From: Asterochloris sp. CNOR1
Taxonomy: Eukaryota; Chlorophyta; Trebouxiophyceae; Trebouxiales; Trebouxiaceae
Length of the DNA stretch: 64,000 bases
NCBI GenBank assembly: GCA_963969365.1
Contig: OZ017759.1
Location: 434,001-498,000 of the forward strand
Direction of reading: 5' to 3'
The position numbers and the translations under genes were made by a program. The stretch's first letter is position 1. Every line of letters begins with the position of its first letter. This document shows positions 37,001-49,000 of this stretch, one piece after another. The notes beneath the pieces were generated by a model that did no database searches, had not been told where the DNA came from, and saw only the letters and a list, made by a program, of their open reading frames with translations.

Positions 37001-40000
37001 CTGGCCTGCGTGAGAGTCACTGCTGCACACAGCCTACAGCATTTACAGCGTCAGCAACACTATACCTTCTTCCTGGCCTTTTTGGCCTTTGCAGCATCAA
37101 CCTTTCTCTGCCGCTCCAGCTCCTTCTGTTTTGCCTCAGCTTCCGAATTGAGCAGGAGGTCAGCCTCAGCCTGCGCCTGCTTTGCTGCAGGCATACAGGG
37201 GCACAGCTGCCTCAGCAGGGCTGCAACAGGTGGCCAGAAGCAGCTCCCAGCAGGTGCGGCATGGAGGCAGATGAAAATAGCAGCAGGCCCTGCTCAGTCA
37301 CAGGCTGGCTGAACATAGCTGCCTCAGCAGGGCTGTGTCAAGTGGCAAAGAGCTGCTGTTTCTTGACCCAGCAGCAGTGTGAAGCATCTATACAGAAGCA
37401 GCAGCCTGTGCTCTGCTGCAGGCAGACAGGCTACACCTCAGATGAGAGGCCAGAAGCGGCTCAGTAAGCCGCTCGGCTCAGTGAGCCACAGGGGTGCAGG
37501 AGCAAGGCAACGCAGCAGGGACAGCAGTTTGCTGCAGGCTGGCTCATGGCAGGAGAACTGCTGGTGGCAGGCAGCACAGGGTTGTTATCTGAAATGCTGA
37601 GCAAGCCAAACTGCCAAAGGGCTGGCCACACAGTGCTGCCTCACCCTTCCATTCAGTAGCCTTGTTCAGCACCCGCTGCGCCATTGCCAGCCGAATGGCA
37701 GGCTCCAGGCCAGGGATCAAGTCCTCCTTGGCCACCTCAATGGCTGCACTGCACGGCATACAAGCAGCACATGAGGCTGTTTCTTGTCAGCCACACTCCT
37801 AAGAATGCTTTGGCTGCCAGGCAGCACAATGCAGAGCAAGTCGTCTGACATTCATGCAGTGTAATGAATCTGAAGGCCCTGCTACTTGAGGGCTTCAGAC
37901 TTGCAACTTGCATGAGCTGCATGCTAATGGTGCATGCAATGCAGCAAGAGGTCGCAGCACACAAGAAGCTGCGGCCAGTCAGGCAATGTGACTTTTGTGG
38001 GGCTGCGGGTCCCAACCTGTCACTCACTTGAAGAGCATGTTCCTCCTGAACTGCTGGCTGGAGAGCAGTGCCTCTGCCTCTGCCACAACTTGCTGTGCCT
38101 GCTCTATCCGCTCATCCAGTTCGTGATCGCGTTGCATGATGTCATCAAAATTCTGCTCCACCACAATGCGCTTGGCCAAGCTACGCATGTCTGAGACATC
38201 TTCTTCCTCACTTTCTGAGGCTGGTGTTGATGACCTGCAGGGATTGAACACATTCCAAAGCCAAAAGGGGTCATGCATTGACCAGCAGACGTCCAGTTTG
38301 AATAAGCTTTTGCATGAGACCGAGCTGCACATCCATGCTCTGCGCCCAGTGGTGTTGATCCCAGGAATTACGAAAGTCATCAGAGTGAGCAAGGGAGGAA
38401 GAAAGGGGGGAGGGGTGGTGTGGCTATTAGCTGTCTGGACCTGTAGGAGGCATGAACTGCATATCAAGGGGAGGAACAGCTCAGGTAGGTGGCGCAAGGT
38501 CAGCAAGCCTCCCTGTTGGCATTGCAGGGATATGCAGACCACTTCTGCCTGAGCAGAGCATCCTGGCTTCTGCAGCCCTGCAGATTGGTGCTAGTCATGC
38601 TGTCTGGCTCTGGGTCAAGCCAAAGGCGCGCTCTTCTGCGGCCAGGTGGCCACAGCATGCCTACATCTCCTTTGAGACGTCTTCCACTGCCAGCAAGCAG
38701 TATGTATACATGCACAGAAGAGGTCAGCCACACCATCCCTAATCTGTGACTGACAAGCATGCTGCAGGACTGCACGCCGGACAAGCCTGTCCACCGGCGA
38801 GCAGTGCACATAACTGCTTGGCTGCATGTGTGCTGTTGCATAAACACACCTCGACCACAACTGACTCCTTTGAATCATGCGATGCTGCAACTCCGCCTCT
38901 GCAGGCATGCAGAAGGCATGTTATGGTTGACTTGCATTGCATGCTGAGGCGGAGCCTGGCTCTGCTGTGCAGCAAGTGCAGCATCATGTGCTGTGCAGCA
39001 TCATGTGCAGTGGCAGCAGGCCTGCCACTTCACAGACCAGAGATACACAGGCGGCACAGCATCATAGCAGAAATTTGCTACTGGCTGTGCAGCACAAACA
39101 CTGGTGCATGGCCATGCGCACTTGTCTTCGCAATCTGTCCATCCAGAAACTTCATCTCGGCGTGGTCTGTTTCCACCTGCCTCATGTGCTGCAACAGGTG
39201 AGACCCCTCAGCCTGCTGTGTGCAGCCACCAAAAAGGCCCCGACACAGAGCAACAAGTGCAACTCAATGAACTTGTCAGCATAAGGGGACAAACTGACCT
39301 TGGCATGAAGGGGACCATACATTGGGGTGCGGGCCGCCCTGCAGTACAGACTGTGACGGGTGGCATGGGCCGTTGTTGCAAATGAAGCCTCGCAACAAGT
39401 CCTGAGCGAAGGGGAGGTTGGCAACAGCTTGGCAAAGCAGCTGTTCACCTGAGAGTGTGCATTTGCAGATCCCCACGCGCCATGCTATCCTCCAAAATCC
39501 GCTTCTGAAGGACCTTGGCGCTGAGTTGCAGCCCTGCAGCAATGCCTGGTCTCCTTTGCACAAAGCCCATTAGCCACTGGAGAGGTGCAGTGCAGTTGTT
39601 GCTGGTAAGCATGCTGGCAGAGCTCTTCTGCACCATCAGGTGCAAACACTGCCTGCCTGCTGTCACGTGATGCAATTTGAGGCTGGCGGAGGACTCACTG
39701 TAAGTGCAGATCTCCCAGTCCTCCACAAAATGGTCAGCAGACTGTTCAGACTTGAAGATGTCAGGAGAGAACTGCTCCTGCAGGCACACAGCAGCCACCA
39801 GTGAGGTGTAAGGGCCACAGGCTTACTGCGAGCTTAAGCCAAGGTCAGCAGTGCATTCCCAGGGACCTGCTGACCTGCTCAGCAGCAAGCAAGCAGTATG
39901 ACTTATACAGCCAAGACTGCTGTTGTCCATTGGCAGAGCTTGCTGCCTGCGCCAGGCACTTCCAGGTACTGACAACAATGTGCAGGCTCCAGGTCCGATC

Positions 40001-43000
40001 ACCTTCATAGATGCCATGAGGCTGCAGAGCTGGGCTCGCCAGTCATAACAGGACAGGATGTTGTTGTAGAGGCTGGTGATGGCAGCAGTCAGGGCAAACT
40101 CCTGCACGTTTCAGCACATCAGCTCTCAGCCTCCTGTATGCACTGAGCACTGAAAGCAGGGCGAGCCCATGTCAGCCTATAGCACGAGTAACGGCTGGCT
40201 GCAGCGTGACCTTGATATTGCACCTGTGGCACCTGGTCCCGCTGGTGTCACCAAGACACTGAAGACTGGCAAAACTGACAGGCAGACCTGGGCCCTGTCT
40301 CTACACAGCACACATGTCACCAGGCAGCACTCAGAAAATGACATCAGTAACACATGCTAACCTGGGTCAAAAAGATGTTGTACATGATGTGTCGCAGATC
40401 TCCCAGGCTGGGGTGGTTGTGCTGGTTGTGGGTCAGGCTCTCTGAGGACTCCTCTGGCAGCAGCTGCTCCTGGGGAGGCATCATATTCACCAGGGGATCG
40501 TGGATGAACTTGAGCAGCTGCTCCTGGGTTTTGGGCCCACCATACTGCTCCTGCAAGCACACTGTGTTCAAATAGGGCCACCACAGAGTGGTATACGTAC
40601 ACTCCGTACACCACAGACTTATTCACGTACACTGCTCCTCTGCTTTGGGGCCAGTTGATCCTGCCTGCAAGTGCATCGGGGAAGGTGCCCAGGAGCTGCT
40701 AGCCACTGACGCTGGACGAGGGTGAAGCATATTCAGCAATGCATAGCTCCCGCAGCAAAGCAGCAAAGTGTGACACACCTAGTGTTGTACAGTTCACCAA
40801 ACAGCAGGCAAGCTGCCTGCCAATGTGCTGCACTGCTCGTTGCTGCTGCCCTGGCTGCGGCCACCTCAGCCCAGATGTCCAAGGGGATGCAGTGCAGCTG
40901 GACACACTGCCTCCAGTGCACCATGCTGCAAGCATGTGGGGCCGAGATGAACAGCACACAAGGCAACAAGGAGCACAAACCCTGTGCTGTTGCAGGTGAA
41001 GCGGCCACGCTCATAGCCAGGGAGGTCATGTGTACCCTGCTTGCTCCACCGCTGCTAAGTGCAGGCACAGATACTGCACAGCATGCAGCTGAGCCAGTCA
41101 GCAATAGGTACCCACCTCCATGTCTTTGCACAGGTCGCAGTCGTTGTAATTGTGCACTGTTGCAGCCTCCACCTTGGGGGAGGTGGAATCCCCATTGGCT
41201 GGCTGCTTGTCCGGCAATGTCTGATGGAAGGCCTGGGCCGTCAGGTCAGCCAACAGGGCAGGGGTCAGGCTGAAGGCCTTGCCATCGAAGACAATGCGCA
41301 TTTGCTCTGTCTGGTCAATGGTCAGGGGATTTGGCAGGCGCAGCCCCAGCAAGATCAGCAGCTGCCACAGCATGGCAGCAAGCCTGTGCCGTGACAGCAC
41401 CCTGAGGCACTCCAGAGTGATCTCATTGAAGCCCTTCCTGCAGGCAGCAGATGAAGATGTCAGCTCAGAGCTGCCCCAAGGAAGGGTTCCACGATACCTT
41501 CTGATTGCTGGCATGCCCTGTTGAAGAGCACTTGCCAGCCACTGGACAGTCAGCTCAGCTTTGCAGCACTCTCCCTTCACATTTCTGCTTGTACACTTAT
41601 AGTTTGCACCCATCAAGCAAAGCTAATATCCGTGGGTCACGGGCCGCAGCAGCTCAACTCACCCAACATCTTCTTCCAGCGCATCTGATATCTCTCTGTT
41701 GACAGAGCTAGCCAGTGCAGAAGTGAACTGCTTCGAGGCCGCCAGCTGGCTCAGCACAGACATGATATCGTCGAGAAGCTCCTGCCTCCCCTGCAGATGC
41801 CAGGGCAGTTGTCAGCATCTTGACCTCTGGAGAAACTGGACAAGTCCTAGAAGCAGTGCTGGTGTAGGACTGCAGCCAGGTGCAGCTGCCACCCCTGGTC
41901 TGCCGAAGTCAGCACCAGGTAAGTGCTGCAAGTGCAAAGCGACAAGCAGCGGACATGGACAATGAGCAGTCACCACCAGAGTCTGTTCAGCACAGCTCCG
42001 GCCCTGCTGCATAAGGAGGGCAGCAAGCAGCCCACTGCTGTGCTCACCAATTCCTGCTTGATAGCTGACAGAGCCTCAGCCTGTCGCTTGCGGTAGATCT
42101 TGCGCCGCTCAACTGCCTGCTGCTGCGGGGTCATCGGCTGCATGCTCTGCTGGGCGTCAGGCAGGGTGCCTGAGTCAGCAGCAGACAGCTGCATCAGTGA
42201 GCGATGCCGTCGCCGCCGCCCCAGGGCTGAGCCATGCTCGTCATCGCTCAGCTCATTCACCAGCCCATCATCATTCAGCCCCCATGGGTGCTGCCCCCCC
42301 CTGCAGTCCAGCACAAAGTTGTAGTGATGCGGTGTTGGGCTTAGCTCAATGGCACTTGCAGGTCGCCTCTGTGTCATTTGACCTCAGTATGCTTGCCTGG
42401 CCACAAGCCCTTTGCTCAGCCCACAACTGCAGGCAGGCGCTTGGCTCGCTGCCCCGCATTGGGGTCTGGCCTGCTCTGCGCAATCAGCGTATGCTGCAAT
42501 AAGGCAGCTTTGCCATGCTTGACAACCTCACCCTCCCAAACAATCCATCGGCAGTCGCCTCAAGAGGCAGACACATTGTAAGTGACCCAGAGAGTCAGAA
42601 CCTCAGAAGGCTGGCCAAACCCCCAGCAACCCAGCTCCTGCCACTAAGATGCTTCAGCGCCAATAACAGGACATTATGCAGTGCTGGCTGCACTCGCTGA
42701 GGAACAGCAGCAGCACTTGGGGACTCACAGGCTGGGGTCTCGCAGGCTGCCCTCAACTTCCTCAAGGTCAGATGCATCATCGCTGTCTGACGCGTCAGTG
42801 TCAGACTCCAGGGAGCGTTCCATCATGCGGAAGTCTGCCTGATTGCTTGAGCTCCCCAGCAGGCTGCGTAGGCCCTTGCCGAGCTGCTGCCGGCGCATGC
42901 TGGCTGACGACCTGGAGCCCTGCAACACAGCAGTGCCACTCAGCAAGGCTGCCATGTTGGCGAGCAGGGGCATGCATGCTGACCTGCCCTCAGCAATGTC

Positions 43001-46000
43001 AGCCCTCCAGGCTGCTGCAATAGTGAGCCAGGACATGTCTGCAGACTGTAAGTCCTGCATGTGAAGCAGAGCCACATATCGAGGCAGTCGCCTCAGCAAC
43101 CAGGGGCATGGCTGCTGACAGCACCCTTCAGCGCCAGCAATGCCAGCCCTCATGGCTTCTGCAGCAGTGAGTACAGGGTGAGGACGACAGCCGCTGGCAA
43201 GCCATAGCCCACTGACAGGGATTGTGCAGGCACATAGCTTGCAGGAAGTCCCCAAACACTTGCTGCCCTTAAGATGTGCAACTCAGTCTGACAGGTTACT
43301 TGACGGGACAGCATCATGCCCTCCAGGCCAGGCTCCAAGCAGCAGAGTGCCAACACGCGGCTCACAAAAGTCAGTGTTGCCTAAAGCGCAGCGCCCTGCC
43401 CTGCATGACAGCTCGCAGTCTGCCTGCCATGTCTGCCTGAAAGGCTCAACACTCAAGCACACCCTCGAGCCTGAGGCTCCTTACCACAGAGCGGTCCCCA
43501 GAACTTGCCTGCCGCTTCTTGCTGGGGCTTTCACACTGCACCAGTTGCCACGCGTTGTACTCCTGCACCAGCTCAGCCGCCCTAGGACTGCTCTTCTCTC
43601 GCTCCTCCTCGGGCAAGGCAAAGTACAGCTCCAGGACCTGCTGGCATCTCATTGAGGCAAAGCCACGGACTGCCAGGAATGGCAGCAGGTCTGCAAACAC
43701 CTCCAACTCTTGCAGCTGCAGCCACAGCAGGAGAAAGACGTGAGAGGCGCAGCACGGCAAATTTGTGGGCGTTTTCACGACCGCTAAGCGAGATGAGCAG
43801 GTTGTCTTACACATCAACTTGTGCCTGCAGCCAAGGAGGAAGGCCAGCTGAGAGGTTGCAGCAGGGACACAACCGTGGGGCCTTCGGGAGAGGGTGCAGG
43901 TTTGCCAAACACGTCAAGCAGGGCAGCAGCAGCCACAAGAGCAGGATGTGACCTCGCAGCCTGGCCTGGGAAAGCAGCACGGGGCTGCTGGTGGTGGGGC
44001 TGCACATGGGAAGGCGCATCCCCTAGCCATCAGGTTTCAGCCTGCATGGAAGCACAGTGCCCAGGTGCGTCTTGACCCACATCCCACACAGGCTGCCCTG
44101 GCCAGATGGAGTGGGGCATTGGGCTCCCCGAGATTCTGTTTTTACTTCATGTGGTGAGTGCAGTGAGTTGCTCACGCAGCAGAGCTGACACGCGACTCAG
44201 GTCACTCAACCTCTGCGCAGGCTGCATTTGGTGCTGTTCACTCACTGTGCTGACCGACATCTTGGCGAACATCTCAGACTCAAAGCAGCACAGAAGCCTA
44301 GGGTCTCCTTCAGGCCCTGGAAGCTGCCCCACACCTGCATAGCACATCAACACTTAAAGCTGGTCTGTGATGTTGGCATGCTGCCATCATACTGCGGGGG
44401 GGATGCTGGAAAGATTTACCAGCAGAACTGACACAGCCAGCTGCCAGCAGAGCATCTAAGCAAACGGCAGCCTCCAGCAAGTTCATGGCCTATACTGGCA
44501 CAGCTGGCTGCCATCAGAGCACTCACCAAGGAAGGTCTGGTCCATCACCAAGTCCACATAGGCCTTGAGGTCATGCGAGACCCGCCCATCTTGAAGCTTT
44601 ACCTCACTGCAGCAGCAACTGCCATGCTGTAATGGTACAGCACTTGGAAAGGTCTTGCCACGATACAGCTGGCTATGCCGATGAGCCTGCTGGCTTTGCT
44701 GAGGTACTGCCTGGCAGTGAGTCCGATTGCATAAGCAGCTGCTCTGACTTCATACCTGGTAGTGAGCAGACCTGCAGGCAGACAGGTCCTGCAACAATGG
44801 TGCAGAAACGTCCTAACATGCAGCTGCAGGGTAAGGGTGACGCTGAAAGTCCCAGAGGGCTCCCCAGAATATGTCAAAGGCGCCACATGGAGCTGATGCG
44901 CAGGCAACTGCACACGGGACAACGCACTGGATGTCGCCCTCGCTATCCCAGGACATGTTGAGGTTGTCGCGCCCATCTTGCAGCAGCGAGCGCAGGCCCT
45001 CTGGGAGTTGTATCAGGGAGCGTGCCCTGCAAAGGTAGGGGCAGGGTAATTACCACAGGCCACATGGAGAATGGCAGCTGACACCTACGGCTTGAGCTTC
45101 GTCAGCTACCAGAGCCACTCGGAGGAGGGCCCAGCAATCCAGTATTGTCAAGGCACTGTAGCATGCCAGTTGCTGAACATCTGCCTGCCTGGGTTGATCA
45201 TACAGGCACAGGTTGCTCTGGGCAGTGCAATGTCAGTCAACAGGGCCAGTCAAGATACTTGCTAAGGCAAATGTGTAGCCCTACTGGCATAGGCCAGTTG
45301 CTCAAGATGACATCTCAAGATGACATTTGCGCAGCTCAGCAACTTGAATGCACAAAGAGGTGGAACATACACAATCGAAGCAGTAGGATTTTTATTCCAG
45401 CTGAACAGAGCCCAGCAAGCTGCAGTTCTGAATCTGCGGCTGCCAGCTTTGTGCCAGGCTGCACATTGGGCTCATGCTAATAGCCACAGCTGTGAGGGGT
45501 ACATGCCGGCAGGTGGCAGTCTGGCCTTATGCAGCAGCCTGCAATTGCCCCGTGTTGCTGTTGCCTGAGTTGAGCACAAGGACAGACTGGCAATTTCTGC
45601 TTGAGGGCAACTGTCTCCTGACTGGTGCCATTCAAGCCTGGCAATTTGGCAAAGGCATTGCGCGATGGACACTGTAGCATGCCCAGCCCTAGCAGGGCCT
45701 CAAAGCTCGACTGTCCTTTTGTTGTCCATCTGACCCTTCGATTCTGAAACATGCTCTGCACTGGTGGTGCCACTGTGCTCACCTTTCCTTGTTATTCTCG
45801 TTCAGATCATTCTCCAGGGCCTCTAGGTTGCCCTCCTCCAGCATTGGCATTGTGGGAGGGACGTCAGGGTTGAACTTGATGGCGGTGTTGTCCTCGTCCC
45901 TCTCAGAGAGCGTCCAGCAGTTCATCTTCCCCTCCCAGGCCTGCAACACACTGCGAGATAAGAGGACATAATCCAACACACAGGCACACAGCAGGCTTGA

Positions 46001-49000
46001 GGCGGCAAACCTGGTTCCAACGATGCTTGGTCAGCATCCCTTCCAGAGTCTGCCATGCACCATTGCAGTTGCAGCCTGCGCCAAGCATGATGCATAGCAA
46101 TGGTGGGAACAGGGTCCAAGTGGATTTGTCACAATACATATTCCTATCAGAGCAGGGAAGCTCCAGGCCTGTGATGTGCGCATAGGCATGGTCAGGCCTG
46201 CTTTGATAGGTGAACATCAGTGTCAGTCTGAGCTCCCTGTAGCAGCTTGGCAGCTCCTGCTGCATGGCACAGCAGCCCCATACCCAGTTGGGCATGCAGC
46301 ATGGCTAACCTGGACAACTCAACAATCCCGCACAGAACCCACTGCAAGATGCTCAACAGCCCTGCACTGTGAGCTCTTGGCAGCCAACCCATGATTGGTC
46401 TGCAGCAGCAGCCCAACGGCAAGCAAAAGCATGCTCTGGTCCAGTTTGTCATGTGGGAGGGCAACAGTTGCAGTTTGCAGGAGACAGCAACAAGTCCCAG
46501 ATGGATCTGACAATGAGAGGCGCTGCCAGACTCATCCAGGCCGCTTACCTGCTCAATCTGAGGAGGCCTGCAGAGAAGGGTCCTCACCCAGTTCCCATTT
46601 GGCATGCCGATGTCTGGGATGATGTGCTGCAAAACGTTGGGCAGCTGCACAGCAAGAAGTATGCGTATAGTCGCGACCAAAGATAGCAAGGTGCAAGCTG
46701 AATCCAGCTGACAGCAACATCGCATTGAACAGCTGAGTGAGCAGCTTGAGTTCGGCAAGTCTGATGTCTGCACTGCCAGTCAGCAGCAGCACATTGCAGC
46801 ACTGATGCGCTCAGGGAGCCGCCCCACTGCTTCCACCAGGCAACTCACAGACTGGGCCACAGCCAGCAGGCCAGGTTACATATACAGCAGCCCCATGAGA
46901 GCAAGTCAGGACTGCTAGAGTGGCGCCGCAGAAAATGATAATATGCAACATCCCTGGGTTGTCTGCAGTACATGTGCGGATGCAGGGTCACCTTGTCAGC
47001 GCCTAGTCTGACCACCTTCATCTTCAGCAGCTTTAGAGCCTCATCCTTGGCAAAGCCACGCTGCTCTGCTTTGCCGTGAGGGCTGTCTGGCTCCAGCATC
47101 CACACCAACATGCTGTTTGTCCCAGACTTGGGGGTGGCCTTTATGTGCTCCAGTGTCCTCACATACTGCAGCAAAGACAGACAGCATACTGCTCCTGCCT
47201 GGGACAACAACAAACAGCAGCTGGGCAAAAGCCCATCACAGACAGTTGTGTAATGCTTGGCTGGCCTGTTCCTGGGCAGGATGTTGGCCAGATTCTGGCT
47301 TGCCCTGCAGAGGAAGACAGCAGCCATCTGCAGCAGCCTGGCTCTCACTCACCAGCAAGCTCACTTGCTGCATCATGCCGCTGCAACAACTTTAGCTTTG
47401 CTCACCATGCAGGGCCCAGTGCAGCAGGGTGTGTGGTCTGGGAGTGCAGGTAAGCCGACATACCCCCCTGTACCCCACCTATCAAAGCTTGCCGACACTC
47501 ATGCAGGCTTGTGGTGTGCAGCATAAAGGCAGCCCTGTGGTCTTTACCAGAGCCTTCTGGCCACACCTGCTGGTCACGCCTAGCTGGCCGCTCAGCCCCA
47601 GTGCTCACCATCTCAGTGTCTTCATCGTATACAGCTGCTGCCTCCGGAGCGTCCAGGTGGGCCAATTCCATCATCTTCTGCTCCTTGCGAACTCTGGGCC
47701 AGGCGGATCTGACCTCCTCCAGAGAGACCTTACACATCTCACCCAGCGCTCTGAGGCGCTCCTCCCACTGCAGAGCAGATGAGCAATAGCTTGGGCAGCA
47801 GGGAAGAGGAGGCCTAGTACCCGTGTGTGTTGTGGCTGCTCAGAGCAACATGCTGCTGTCACTACACCCTGCAGCTGCTGGCTGGGCAAGGCAGCACAGG
47901 TGAGGGTCAGGGCAGCATGTGCTTGACAAACACAGCCTGATGTGCGCTGGTGCTGTTCTTTTTGGCAGCCCAGCTGTCAGACATGTGAAATTGCCAGGTT
48001 GCTACCTGTTTGTCACTCTGACCAGCAGAGGCAGGAAGTGCAGCTCTGCCTGTGCATGTCTCATGGTCAAGGTTGGTCACAGAGGCAAGACACCCCCTGG
48101 CAAGGTATGCAGAGCAAAGCACCATGTGGCACTTACAGCAGCGTGGCCACCAGGAGTTGACCCAAGGCTGTGGCTCTGCTGCGGTGTGCATGAAAGGCTA
48201 GCATGCAGCAAGCAGAGGTGCCCCCGCAACATGCAAGACCATGGCAGCTTAGCACCCTCACCTTTTCGCCACCCCTCATAGCGACATCCGAAACAAATTC
48301 CTTAGACTGCAGGGCAGAACAGTGGGCCAATGCTGTTAAGGTCAGGACTACTTCCCATGCGGATGGGATTGCATTGCTTTTAATGATTGCATGACAATAC
48401 ACACTTGAGCATGCCTGCACACAAGCAAGGCTGCTTCTGTGCAGAGCCATGTGCTGGAGTGTTGCTCAGCAATGTGTGGCGCAGCACAGTCCTGAACAAG
48501 CTGCAGCCCTGCAGCAGTGAGTAGCTGCACAGGCATGTCATTACAATCTTGTCAAGTGAAGTACCAGGCTTCAAATCTCACCTGGCTGACATCGTGCTGA
48601 ACGCGCTCCTTGCGCTTCCTGTCACGCTGCTCCACACCCTTCAGCTGAGCCTGCAGCCATGCAACAGGAGCAGGCTGCAATGCAGCAGGCAGAACATGTC
48701 AGGAGGAGCATTTCTTTGCCATGCGGGTGCTTGAGCCAGGCTGGCAAGCGCTAGGCTGGGCTGAGCCAGACTTGCACTCAGTCTGGGCACAAGCATGAAG
48801 CTTGCTGGGCTGGGGCCTTTTGATGGACTTGCTCAGCTGTGATGGCCAGAGCCCATGCGCTTTATACAGGGCAGTCTGTTTCATGCACCACAGCTGCCCC
48901 AAAGGAAGTCTGCAGACCACATGCACAACTGCAAAGCTGCAGCCAATGGTGACATTGAGATCCAGGACCCCAGCCTGCCACCTTTAACACATGCACAGAT

